Assembly: GCA_039026235.1 (NCBI GenBank)
Contig: JBCCMQ010000003.1
Location: 1-64,000 of the forward strand
Direction of reading: 5' to 3'
DNA length: 64,000 nucleotides
From: JBCCMQ01 sp039026235
GTDB taxonomy: Bacteria > Pseudomonadota > Alphaproteobacteria > Rhodobacterales > Rhodobacteraceae
How positions within the stretch are numbered: position 1 is the stretch's first letter; each line of letters begins with the position of its first letter. Made by a program: the position numbers and the translations under genes. The notes below the pieces were generated by a model. That model ran no database searches, was not told where the DNA came from, and saw nothing but the letters and a program-made list of their open reading frames with translations. Below, one piece after another: positions 43,816-52,116 of this stretch.

Positions 43816-44797
43816 GCAGCGCCCGAGCGTAACCGTCTCGATCATCAACTACCGAACCCCAGAGCTTACTCTGGCAAGCGTGGCGTCGGTCCTGGATGAA
43901 GCAGAAATTTCGGTGGCAGACTTAAGGATCGCCATTGTCGACAATGCTTCAAATGACGGTTCGGTTGACGCGATCCTGAATTGGATCGAGGCTCGCAAAA
44001 GTGACACTCAGATCGATCTGATCTGTTCGCAAACGAACTCTGGGTTTTCCGGTGGTCATAACCACGCGATTGCCGCGCACAAGTCCGATTTTTTCCTTTT
44101 GCTGAATTCCGACGCAACTCTAGGATCTGGTTCAATCGACGCGCTGCTAGAGGGGATGCGCGAAAGTCCGGATGTTGGATTGGTCGGACCTCGTATTGTC
44201 GACGAGGACGGTGCCAGTCAGAATGGCGGCTTCAGATTTGCTTCGCCGACCAGCGAACTTGTAAGAGGCGCTTCAACCGGCCCGGTGACACGCCTGCTTT
44301 CCAAATCGGTTGTCGCCCTTGGACCGGAACCCGATCCATATGAGATTGACTGGATTAGCTTTGCCTGCGTCCTAATCCGTGACGAGATGATCAAACGCAT
44401 CGGACCCATGGATGAAGGTTACTTCCTGTACTTCGAGGACGCCGAATATTGCCTGCGTGCTGGCCGCGCGGGATGGAAGTTGCGATTTCAACCTGTCGCC
44501 GAGGTCTGTCATTTGCAAGGCGCAAGCGGTTCCGCAATGGCTCTAAGTAAAGCGCGCCGGCGCATGCCGGCTTACTTCTATGCGTCGCGCACCCGTTTTC
44601 TCTTTCAGAAGCACGGGCACTTCGGCCTCTTGCTTGCAAACATCTGTTGGCACCTTGGCCGTCTACTTGCGCACTTGCGCATTCTCGTTGGAAAGCCGGT
44701 CCCGGCTGCACATCGAAGCGAGGCTCTTGATATCTGGACGAACTTTCTCACGCCATTGGGGTCGCGGCATGCGCCTAATGAAGGAAACGAAGGTTGA
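43805..44797 (+). CDS. Glycosyltransferase family 2 (WcaA/rhamnosyltransferase-like)
   Basis: About 330 aa. N-terminal GT-A fold: VSIINYRTPELTLASVASVL, then VDNASNDGSVDAI (nucleotide-binding DxS), FLLLNSDATLGSGSIDAL (DxD-like), and later DEGYFLYFEDAEYCLRAG with the ED motif of GT2 rhamnosyltransferases. C-terminal stretch includes a membrane-associated helix. Two adjacent ATGs at 43805/43808 overlap the polymerase gene end. Sugar donor unknown. Confidence 0.86.
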   Translation: MMPEQRPSVTVSIINYRTPELTLASVASVLDEAEISVADLRIAIVDNASNDGSVDAILNWIEARKSDTQIDLICSQTNSGFSGGHNHAIAAHKSDFFLLLNSDATLGSGSIDALLEGMRESPDVGLVGPRIVDEDGASQNGGFRFASPTSELVRGASTGPVTRLLSKSVVALGPEPDPYEIDWISFACVLIRDEMIKRIGPMDEGYFLYFEDAEYCLRAGRAGWKLRFQPVAEVCHLQGASGSAMALSKARRRMPAYFYASRTRFLFQKHGHFGLLLANICWHLGRLLAHLRILVGKPVPAAHRSEALDIWTNFLTPLGSRHAPNEGNEG

Positions 44798-45759
44798 CCG
44801 ACAGGTCAGAGATTGCTGCCGTTGTCATTGGCCGCAACGAAGGCGAACGCCTGGTGCGTTGTCTCGCGTCGCTCGAGGGTCAAGTCGGGCGACTGATATA
44901 TGTCGACTCTGGATCTACGGATGGAAGCGTTCGGTCGGCAACAGAGGTCGGCGCAGAGGTCGTCAACCTCGATATGTCAGTCCCATTTACCGCAGCGCGC
45001 GGCCGCAACGAAGGCATCGAACGCCTGCGAAGCTCCGGTAGGCGACCGCAGTATGTGCAACTCGTAGATGGCGACTGCGAAGTGATGCCAAACTGGGTTC
45101 ACACCGCGGCAAAATTCTTGGATGCGAGACCGGATGTTTCGATGGTTGCAGGGCTACTTAGAGAAAAGAACCCTGATGCCTCAGTATATAACAGACTCGC
45201 ACAAGATGAGTGGGCCGGAGACCCTGGCGAGGTAGCCGCTTGCGGCGGGATTGCCATGGCACGACTTGCGTCGCTGGACGATGTTGGGTTGTTTGATTCG
45301 AGCCTTATTGCCGGAGAAGAACCGGAACTCTGTGCCCGGATGCGGGGAAAGGGGTGGAAGATCTGGCGCCTTCCCGGCCAGATGGCGACCCATGACATGG
45401 CGATGATGCGGTTTTCGCAATGGTGGCAAAGGTCAAAACGGGCCGGATACGCATATGCTGCCGTCTATCGGCGTGCGAACGAAGCCGGAAAAAGCCACTA
45501 CGCATCTGAATTCAGACGTTCCATAGCCTGGGGTCTAATGCTGCCGGTGTTGATCGTTGGTTTTGCGGCGGCGCTTCCATACGCGCTTGTTCTGGTCGCA
45601 ATTTATCCAGCACAGATCCTTCGCCTTCGGATAAAAGGCGCCAGTTGGCCAAGGGCATTTTTTTTGGTCCTCGGCAAATTTCCTGAGGCGCATGGAGCAC
45701 TAAGTTTCCTATGGGACCGGGTGCGGAGCACTTCTGCCAAGATCATAGAATACAAGTAA
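44794..45759 (+). CDS. Glycosyltransferase family 2, membrane-associated
   Basis: 321 aa. GT-A motifs: VVIGRNEGERLVRCLASLE, VDSGSTDGSVRSA, and VQLVDGDCEVMPNW (DGD) followed by ACGGIAMARLASLDD and LIAGEEPELCARMRGKGW. The C-terminus has two hydrophobic segments (AWGLMLPVLIVGFAAALPYALVLV), so it is anchored to the inner membrane. The start is TTG at 44794, overlapping the previous stop as TTGA, with GAAGG just upstream; coupled translation is likely. The convergent GT2 gene ends 2 bp beyond it. Confidence 0.85.
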   Translation: MTDRSEIAAVVIGRNEGERLVRCLASLEGQVGRLIYVDSGSTDGSVRSATEVGAEVVNLDMSVPFTAARGRNEGIERLRSSGRRPQYVQLVDGDCEVMPNWVHTAAKFLDARPDVSMVAGLLREKNPDASVYNRLAQDEWAGDPGEVAACGGIAMARLASLDDVGLFDSSLIAGEEPELCARMRGKGWKIWRLPGQMATHDMAMMRFSQWWQRSKRAGYAYAAVYRRANEAGKSHYASEFRRSIAWGLMLPVLIVGFAAALPYALVLVAIYPAQILRLRIKGASWPRAFFLVLGKFPEAHGALSFLWDRVRSTSAKIIEYK

Positions 45760-45761
45760 TT

Positions 45762-46709
45762 CTAACGACGGAATGGCATGAAGGCCTTGTACGACATAAC
45801 CAGGATGCTGCGCCAAGCGCCAAGAGAGATTGGCCTACGCTGCAGGCTTTTGAACATTTTTGACATGGCCTTTTGACGATCACCCTCCTTCAGCGCAAGC
45901 CAAGCAGCACTTTCCAGTTGCTGCGCGACGTGATCCTTCGCCGCGAGAACATTGGCTGTATTGTTTTCTGGGGGGGTGGGCGGTCGTCCCGCCGCCAAGT
46001 CGTCCTCAACACCACTTTTACGCTGTTTCTGAAAGAGCTTTGCCTTTTCTAGGTAAAATTCGTTCAGCTCACGGGCGAACGAGTGCGTCGTAGACTTTTC
46101 GTGGAGCCGCCAGAAGTAGCTGATCCGGGGTTCGTGCCAGATCCGGCCGGTTTCGGCTAGCCTTAGCTGAAAGTCGATGTCGTAGCCGGCCCGGAACCAC
46201 GGGCGCACGCCGCCCAGCTTCTGCAGCGCGTCCGTGCGGGTCAAGAAAGTGCAGAGAGACGTAATGACATCGCCGCCCTTCAGCGTTTCCTGAACTTCAC
46301 AGGGGCCCACTCCAACCGACAGATCCGCAACATGCGATCCATCGGTGTCCACCGATGAGAATCCGCCTGAAACCGCGACGAAATCTGGATTGGCCTCCAA
46401 CCATGCGAGCTGCCATTCAAAGCGGTCGTTTGGGATGAAGTCATCAGAATCGCAAATTGATACAAAAGGAAGACGCGCCAACATCAGACCGGTTTGGGTG
46501 GCAGCTCCAGCGCCCTGCATCGGACCGTCGACAATATCAATCCGAGGATCTCCAATCGAAAGGGCCTTGTCGCGCGTGGCGTCGGTCGAGCCATCGTCGA
46601 TCACGATCACCTGTCCGGTTTCACGACAGGCGAGAACGGAGTTGAGCGCCTGCTCAATCGTCGTTGCGGCGTTTCTTGCCGCCATAACCACGGAAACTTT
46701 CTGCGCCAT
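45762..46709 (-). CDS. Glycosyltransferase family 2
   Basis: 315 aa. N-terminal GT-A: KVSVVMAARNAATTIEQALNS, VIDDGSTDATRDKA, FVSICDSDDFIPNDRF (DxDD), then FLTRTDALQKLGGVRPWFRAGYDIDF and SYFWRLHEKSTTHSF. The C-terminal tail is helical and basic (MSKMFKSLQRRPISLGAWRS). ATG 46709 overlaps the small upstream reading frame's stop as TAATG. It is the last gene of a four-piece minus-strand unit (flippase, GT, tail, GT). Confidence 0.87.
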   Translation of the reverse strand: MAQKVSVVMAARNAATTIEQALNSVLACRETGQVIVIDDGSTDATRDKALSIGDPRIDIVDGPMQGAGAATQTGLMLARLPFVSICDSDDFIPNDRFEWQLAWLEANPDFVAVSGGFSSVDTDGSHVADLSVGVGPCEVQETLKGGDVITSLCTFLTRTDALQKLGGVRPWFRAGYDIDFQLRLAETGRIWHEPRISYFWRLHEKSTTHSFARELNEFYLEKAKLFQKQRKSGVEDDLAAGRPPTPPENNTANVLAAKDHVAQQLESAAWLALKEGDRQKAMSKMFKSLQRRPISLGAWRSILVMSYKAFMPFRR

Positions 46710-46855
46710 TAGTTCTTCCGGCCGCCGGTAGAGTTTTCGTTAGGTCTCTTCAAGAGCCCAAAGATCAGCAAACGCCATGCCATCATGGAAAAAAGGCTTT
46801 TCTTCCAAGCTTTGAAAGCATATCGGCGCCAAGTCGCGCGATAGTCGTTTTTCAT
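46709..46855 (-). CDS. 48-codon reading frame, probable out-of-frame tail of the upstream GT2
   Basis: Starts ATG 46855, overlapping the upstream GT stop (ATGA), and ends TAA overlapping the next ATG (TAATG). The 48 residues, beginning MKNDYRATWRRYAFKAWKKS and continuing through SMMAWRLLIFGLL, closely mirror the C-terminal tail of the neighbouring GT (MSKMFKSLQRRPISLGAWRS). It is either a separate small membrane-attached peptide or the C-terminus of the upstream glycosyltransferase displaced by a frameshift. Too short to place in a family. Confidence 0.45.
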   Translation of the reverse strand: MKNDYRATWRRYAFKAWKKSLFSMMAWRLLIFGLLKRPNENSTGGRKN

Positions 46856-47664
46856 GCCTGCCATCCGGTCCGGACCAAATCGTCTTCAAACGCCGTGCTT
46901 TGCGCGTCTGCCCGCCAATAATCTGCTTCAAGCTTGATATCGCTCAAACCACGCCGCGCCCATGCCATTTCGCAGGCGGCCCTAGCGTTTGCACGTTGAA
47001 TAGCCCGCTTTTTCACGCTGATGCTATTGCGGTGTAGGCGATACTTCAGAAGGGGTTCCGCGATGTTTGCAAGAGTGCCGATCTCTGCAAGCCTCAGCCA
47101 AAGATTCAAATCCTGGGCGGTATAAATGTTTTCATCGTAGCCTCCCACCTGGCGGAAGGCTTCGGCACGCATAATAACCGAGGTATGATGCATGCTTGTG
47201 AAGCCCCGGAGGTTCTTCTGGTCTATATCTATACGACTTGTGGGCGGTTCTACCGGACCAATCGGGCGCCCCTTGGCGTCCATCCGTATGGTTGTGCTTC
47301 CAACTGCGACGCACTCGGTATGTGAGTACAGAAAGGTGCATTGCTTTTGCAGCTTGTCTGCCAGTGCAATGTCGTCACCACACATGCGTGCAAGGAACTT
47401 TCCCCGAGCTTTCGAAACCAGAGCGTTTAATGTAATCGTTAGGCCCCCATCCTCTTGCGAATTCACGATCAATCGGCTGTCGGGTGCCGCGTAATCCTGT
47501 AGGGTTGTCCAGGTTCTATCGGTACTGTCGTCATCGGCGACAAGAAACTCGATTTCTGCTAGCGTTTGAGAAGCAATGCTGTCGAGTGCTTCGGGAAGAA
47601 AGTTATGGCAATTGTACACGGCCATGAAGACTGAGACGATCGGTGTTTCGGATGTCGAAGTCAC
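46852..47664 (-). CDS. Glycosyltransferase family 2
   Basis: 270 aa. GT-A motifs: IVSVFMAVYNCHNFLPEALDS, VADDDSTDRTWTTL (DDxS), FLARMCGDDIALADKL and MHHTSVIMRAEAFRQVGGYDE, then AQDLNLWLRLAEIG. It is shorter than the next GT by about 45 residues, and the missing tail appears in the following 48-codon frame. Start is GTG 47664, overlapping the flippase stop (GTGA). Upstream in-frame ATG 47721 lies within the flippase gene and is not chosen. Confidence 0.83.
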   Translation of the reverse strand: MTSTSETPIVSVFMAVYNCHNFLPEALDSIASQTLAEIEFLVADDDSTDRTWTTLQDYAAPDSRLIVNSQEDGGLTITLNALVSKARGKFLARMCGDDIALADKLQKQCTFLYSHTECVAVGSTTIRMDAKGRPIGPVEPPTSRIDIDQKNLRGFTSMHHTSVIMRAEAFRQVGGYDENIYTAQDLNLWLRLAEIGTLANIAEPLLKYRLHRNSISVKKRAIQRANARAACEMAWARRGLSDIKLEADYWRADAQSTAFEDDLVRTGWQA

Positions 47665-49001
47665 GGTATGATCCCAGGTACGATCGCCAAGTATGCGAGC
47701 CCGAGTGCTCCGAGCGCGCACGTATCGACAAAGACGGTTGAGATGCCACGTTGATACGAAACGGCGTTGGTCACTAGCGTCAGAAATACGCGTGAAAGTC
47801 CTGCGGCCAAGAGTATTCCGTAAACACCGCCAACGTAAAAGCCGGCAAAGATTGCGCCAACTCTTGCAACAGAAAACACAAATGATAACCCCGCGTGGGT
47901 GCGGCTATCACCCAACGCGAGAATCGCGCTCATTTGCACCAGTGGCAAAACCGAAACCGCTCCGTTGAGCGCCATTATTGTCATGAAAGCACCGGCTTCA
48001 GAGTACCTTGGATCGTATAGGAGGTCGACGATCCATTGCGACAAAACGGCGATTAGGACAAAGATCGGGAGAAGCAGTGTCACAAGAACAATCTGCGTGC
48101 GTGTTATGACCCTGCTTAGATCGCCCGGGCGCTCTCGAACAACACGCGTGAACGCCGGAAAGACCGCAGCATTCAACACACGCTGAATGACGTCCCCCGG
48201 CAGCCAAGCCAAATTGGCGGCAATCACGAGCAGGCCAAGTATGTCCAAGGGCACGAGGATACCCTGGACGGCCTGACTGCCGCGTCCCGCAACAAAGCCC
48301 AGAAAGGTCCCCAGCAGGATCCAGCGACCGAAGCGAATGATTTCTCGTGTTGCGTCACGATCTAGGTTCCAGCGGTGATTGAATGCAGGAAGCATTAGGT
48401 AGCTTAACCCAGCCTTTAGCCCGGCACCGATTACCGCCCCTACGGCTAGGCCCCAAACCGACTGAAACCACCAAGAGGCCAGAACCGTCGCAAGTATGCC
48501 CAAAAACTGGCTGCCCAACTCCAGAATAGTCACGCGACCAAGTCGATGGTGGCGCGTTTCGATGGCGAGTGAAATCGAAACAAACCCGCCTAGGACGGCT
48601 GTGAGCGAAAGGACGGGCATCAAAGCAGCCAGTTGAGGTTCATCATAGAGCAAAGAGACAGGGTATGCCGCAACAGTGACAACTATGGCGATAGCCAGTC
48701 CGCGCAGTACTTGAATAGTCCAAGCAGTTTGAAGATAGACCGGATCGTCGCCTTCATTGCTGCGCACCACCGATGCATGGACACCAAGATCACTGAGAAG
48801 CGCCATTCCTGCCACCAGGACCGTAGCCAGCGCCATTAAGCCGAACGCCTCTGGCACCAAAATGCGCGTCAGGATCAAACTGGAGCCGAGCCGCATTATG
48901 CTTTGTGCACCGAAACCGACGAGCGTCCAGCTCGCCCCTTTCAACACGAAATCCCGCAGCTGCCCACCTGGCAGAAGTGCGTCAATGCCGGCCCTAAACA
49001 T
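47661..49001 (-). CDS. Polysaccharide flippase (Wzx/PST family)
   Basis: About 446 aa with twelve or more helices. It translocates lipid-linked oligosaccharide repeat units across the inner membrane. The pattern begins LRDFVLKGASWTLVGFGAQSIMRLGSSLILTRILVPEAFGLMALA, typical of PST/MATE-like exporters (RfbX/Wzx), and ALIETRHHRLGRVTILEL-type loops follow. ATG 49001 has AGGATCAGC upstream; longer forms begin in sequence without conservation. The promoter region to galE is divergent (186 bp). Confidence 0.87.
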   Translation of the reverse strand: MFRAGIDALLPGGQLRDFVLKGASWTLVGFGAQSIMRLGSSLILTRILVPEAFGLMALATVLVAGMALLSDLGVHASVVRSNEGDDPVYLQTAWTIQVLRGLAIAIVVTVAAYPVSLLYDEPQLAALMPVLSLTAVLGGFVSISLAIETRHHRLGRVTILELGSQFLGILATVLASWWFQSVWGLAVGAVIGAGLKAGLSYLMLPAFNHRWNLDRDATREIIRFGRWILLGTFLGFVAGRGSQAVQGILVPLDILGLLVIAANLAWLPGDVIQRVLNAAVFPAFTRVVRERPGDLSRVITRTQIVLVTLLLPIFVLIAVLSQWIVDLLYDPRYSEAGAFMTIMALNGAVSVLPLVQMSAILALGDSRTHAGLSFVFSVARVGAIFAGFYVGGVYGILLAAGLSRVFLTLVTNAVSYQRGISTVFVDTCALGALGLAYLAIVPGIIP

Positions 49002-49187
49002 GCTGATCCTATGGCACCGTGATGCGGTCTTTTGAAGCGCATATTTCGGCGGCTCAAGGCTGTCGATCACCATGTCTCTCAATGGATACGCCCCAGCATA
49101 AGTTGGCGATCACGTGTCTGAGCGATTGTTTTGGGCGGCATCTCGGGCTAGCTCTCGGGCGCAGGAAAGCAATCACAAGAGCAGGTA

Positions 49188-50207
49188 ATGCGGATCGCGG
49201 TCACCGGCGGGGCCGGTTACATCGGAAGCCATACGGTGGTTGAATTGTTATCGGCCGGCCATGACGTGCTGATTGTCGATAACTTTCGCAACAGCAGCCC
49301 TGAGGTCATCTCACGCATCCAGCTTATCAGTAACCGTCAACCACAGTTGGAACAGATATCGGTGCTGGACGAACAGCGTCTCGAAACGGCACTGGTCGAT
49401 TTTCAGCCTGATGGCGTGATTCACTTCGCAGGTCTCAAAGCCGTGGGCGAGGCGGCGCGCGTTCCCCTGAACTATTACCAGACAAACGTTGAAGGCAGCC
49501 TGAAGCTCTTTCGTGCGATGGAGAAGGCCGGGTGCCACCATCTTGTTTTTTCCTCTTCAGCAACGGTTTACGGGCATCCGGACCGCCTTCCGGTTGACGA
49601 AGGCCAACCTTGCCGACCGACCAATGCTTATGGTCGCACCAAGGAGATTATTGAGAGGGTCATCCGTGATTGGGGTGCAGCTGACGACCGGGTCTCTGCG
49701 GTATCTCTGCGTTACTTCAATCCGGTGGGCGCGCATGAAACTGGCGAAATCGGCGAAGATCCCAATGGCGTTCCTGACAATCTGATGCCTTTTGTCGCCC
49801 AGGTTGCAGTGGGCCGGAGGGAAGAACTCTCAGTATTCGGCAGAGACTACGACACGCCGGACGGCACGGGTCTGCGCGACTACATTCACGTCGTTGACCT
49901 GGCCCTCGCGCATCTGGCCGCGCTAGAGTTCATCTCTGACCGCACCGGCGTTGACGAGATTAACGTTGGAACAGGTCGGGGTCATACCGTGATGGAGATG
50001 ATCTCGGCCTTTGAAAATGCTTCCGGGCAAAGAGTTGCGCACAAGTTCGTAGGCCGGCGTGCCGGTGATACTGCGCGATCGGTGGCTGATGTGCAAAAGT
50101 CGCGGAAGTTGCTTGGCTGGACGGCGACCAGAAACCTAGACCGCATGTGCCGTGACACCTGGAATTGGCAGAACAAGAACCCAAATGGTCTGCGGCCTGA
50201 CGTGTGA
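49188..50207 (+). CDS. galE: UDP-glucose 4-epimerase
   Basis: 339 aa short-chain dehydrogenase fold. NAD site VTGGAGYIGSHTVVELL at the N-terminus, DVLIVDNFRNSSPEV, then catalytic SSSATVYG with Tyr-x-x-x-Lys in NAYGRTKEIIERV, RYFNPVGAHETGEIGEDPNGVPDNLMP and YDTPDGTGLRDYIHVVDLA. These are GalE-specific. Interconverts UDP-glucose and UDP-galactose for the polysaccharide. Divergent from the flippase; the HAD-UbiA gene follows by 40 bp. Confidence 0.95.
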   Translation: MRIAVTGGAGYIGSHTVVELLSAGHDVLIVDNFRNSSPEVISRIQLISNRQPQLEQISVLDEQRLETALVDFQPDGVIHFAGLKAVGEAARVPLNYYQTNVEGSLKLFRAMEKAGCHHLVFSSSATVYGHPDRLPVDEGQPCRPTNAYGRTKEIIERVIRDWGAADDRVSAVSLRYFNPVGAHETGEIGEDPNGVPDNLMPFVAQVAVGRREELSVFGRDYDTPDGTGLRDYIHVVDLALAHLAALEFISDRTGVDEINVGTGRGHTVMEMISAFENASGQRVAHKFVGRRAGDTARSVADVQKSRKLLGWTATRNLDRMCRDTWNWQNKNPNGLRPDV

Positions 50208-50247
50208 GGCGGGGCAATTTGACCCTACATAAGGGCTGCGGTCGGAC

Positions 50248-51708
50248 ATGGATGATCAGGTCAGAATGAACCAGAGCACGATAGACCGCCGGGCAGACGG
50301 CGATGTACCGCTTGTTGTCGATTTGGACGGTACTCTGAGCCGTACGGACACTCTGCAAGAGGCCGTCGTTGGACTTCTCGCACGCAAGCCGCTTGCCATT
50401 TTCAGGCTCCCCGGTTGGCTGGCGAAGGGTCGCGCGGTATTCAAAAAGCGGGTGGCTGACAGCTTTGTTGTGCCGGGGGGCGGGCTTGCCATCAACGAAG
50501 ATGTTCTGGCGCAGGTAGAACAAGCCCGCAGATCTGGACGCTGGACAGCGCTTGTTACCGCAGCGGATCAACGCCAGGCCGACGCCGTAGCTGAAGAGTT
50601 GGATCTTTTCGATGAGGTTGTCGGATCAAGTGGCGGCCGCAATCTGAAAAGCGACGCAAAGGCGGAGTTCCTCGTAGAAAAGTTCGGACTGCAGGGGTTC
50701 GATTATATCGGCGATTCAAAGGCAGACATCCCGGTCTGGAAACGTGCACGGAGCGGGTTCACTGTGGCGGCAAGCGCCGGGCTTAAGGATCTGGTTTCAA
50801 AGGAAAATCCTGCAATCGAACATATCTCTCCGCAGAAATCCAAGGCAAGTTCCGCCTTGCGTGCAATGCGGCCACACCAGTGGACCAAGAACCTTTTGCT
50901 CTTCTTGCCACTGCTCGCAGCGCATGACTTCACCGCGTTTTCGGAAGTCGTGGTTGGGTTTGCAGCATTCTGTCTGGTTGCGTCCACGGTCTACATTATC
51001 AACGACCTTTTGGATTTGCAGGCGGATAGAGCCCATCCAAGAAAGAGGAACCGGCCATTTGCATCCGGTCGACTGAGCGTTGCAGATGGTATCGTTCTTG
51101 GTGCCGCTTGCCTTTTGCTCGCTCTGTCGTTGGCGCTGTCAACCGGGCACATTCTGTTCATAGCCACGCTTGCCGTCTATTTTGCCGTCACATTCGCCTA
51201 CTCCTTCTGGATAAAGCGCAAGCTCATACTCGATGTAATCGTTTTAGCGGGCTTGTATACGATCCGCGTGATAGCCGGTGCAGTGGTCGCGGCGACCCCG
51301 CTGTCGCCCTGGATGCTGGGCTTTTCAATGTTCCTTTTCCTGTCACTGGCTGCGATAAAAAGGCAGGCAGAACTGGCCGATCAGGTTGCCACGGGGCGTC
51401 AATCCAGCGGGCGCGCGTATCAGGTTGGCGATATACCTATTCTGATCGGCATGGCTTTTTCCGCCGCCCATGCTGCTGTTGTGGTCCTTGCGCTCTACAT
51501 TGCATCGGAAGATGTTCAGCTTCTTTATGCGCGGCCAGAACTCTTATGGTTGCTTTGCCCGGCTGTACTTTACTGGAACACGCGTATGATCATGGTCGCA
51601 CACAGAAACTTGATGTCGGACGACCCGATTGTATTTGCGGCTTCCGACAAAGCGAGCGTCACAATCATAATCGCAAGCGTCATAGTGGCGGCGTTGGCTA
51701 CAATCTGA
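50248..51708 (+). CDS. HAD-UbiA fusion, polyprenyl-phosphate sugar (DPPR synthase-like) transferase
   Basis: 486 aa with two domains. Residues 1-200: HAD-like phosphatase with VVDLDGTLSRTDTLQEA (DxDxT) and FDYIGDSKADIPVWKRA (GDSxxD). Residues 210-486: UbiA prenyltransferase with nine helices, NDLLDLQADRAHPRKRNRP (NDxxDxxxDRxHPxKxxRP) and DVIVLAGLYTIRVIAGA. This second domain resembles decaprenyl-phosphate phosphoribosyltransferase (as in mycobacterial Rv3806c), with the HAD domain supplying the phosphatase. Product would be a polyprenyl-phosphate pentose donor; inference. ATG 50248 is chosen, ATG 50266 possible. Confidence 0.85.
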   Translation: MDDQVRMNQSTIDRRADGDVPLVVDLDGTLSRTDTLQEAVVGLLARKPLAIFRLPGWLAKGRAVFKKRVADSFVVPGGGLAINEDVLAQVEQARRSGRWTALVTAADQRQADAVAEELDLFDEVVGSSGGRNLKSDAKAEFLVEKFGLQGFDYIGDSKADIPVWKRARSGFTVAASAGLKDLVSKENPAIEHISPQKSKASSALRAMRPHQWTKNLLLFLPLLAAHDFTAFSEVVVGFAAFCLVASTVYIINDLLDLQADRAHPRKRNRPFASGRLSVADGIVLGAACLLLALSLALSTGHILFIATLAVYFAVTFAYSFWIKRKLILDVIVLAGLYTIRVIAGAVVAATPLSPWMLGFSMFLFLSLAAIKRQAELADQVATGRQSSGRAYQVGDIPILIGMAFSAAHAAVVVLALYIASEDVQLLYARPELLWLLCPAVLYWNTRMIMVAHRNLMSDDPIVFAASDKASVTIIIASVIVAALATI

Positions 51709-52116
51709 GTTTGCGGGTCTGGCTTTTGCCCAAAGCGCTTCCTTGGACCACTTCACCCTAAAAGCGCCTGTTCCGCGACTTTATTAAGAAAGCCTTAATG
51801 CGGGCTAAAAAAAAGCTTCAACATTGGCGGAGTCCTGCCGTTTCGGATGGACTTGAGCGAAGGTCCGCCACGTCCCAAAGACATCGATTTGACACGATTT
51901 AAACATAACTTTTAACCAATTGGTGCCCAATGAAGCGATGTGATGTGCGTGTTGGTGCCGCGCCTGTTTGGTGCTCTACTGCTGCCAAACTAAGGTCTAC
52001 AATATGCGTGCGTCGTCTCCGCTCAGCTTCGCCCAATCTCAGTCCTTCCAAGAAAAGATCAAAGCAAACTTCGGGGCAATTGCCTGCACCACCGTGGTTG
52101 ATTCGGGCATTGCCCG
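51709..52116. other. Gene-free leader before the 1019-aa protein
   Basis: About 408 bp, A/T-rich in its middle, with no convincing gene. A hairpin, ATTAAG (51783-51788) with CTTAAT (51794-51799), lies in it. It should hold the end of the UbiA transcript and the promoter of the 1019-aa protein. No recognised RNA or repeat. Confidence 0.4.
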
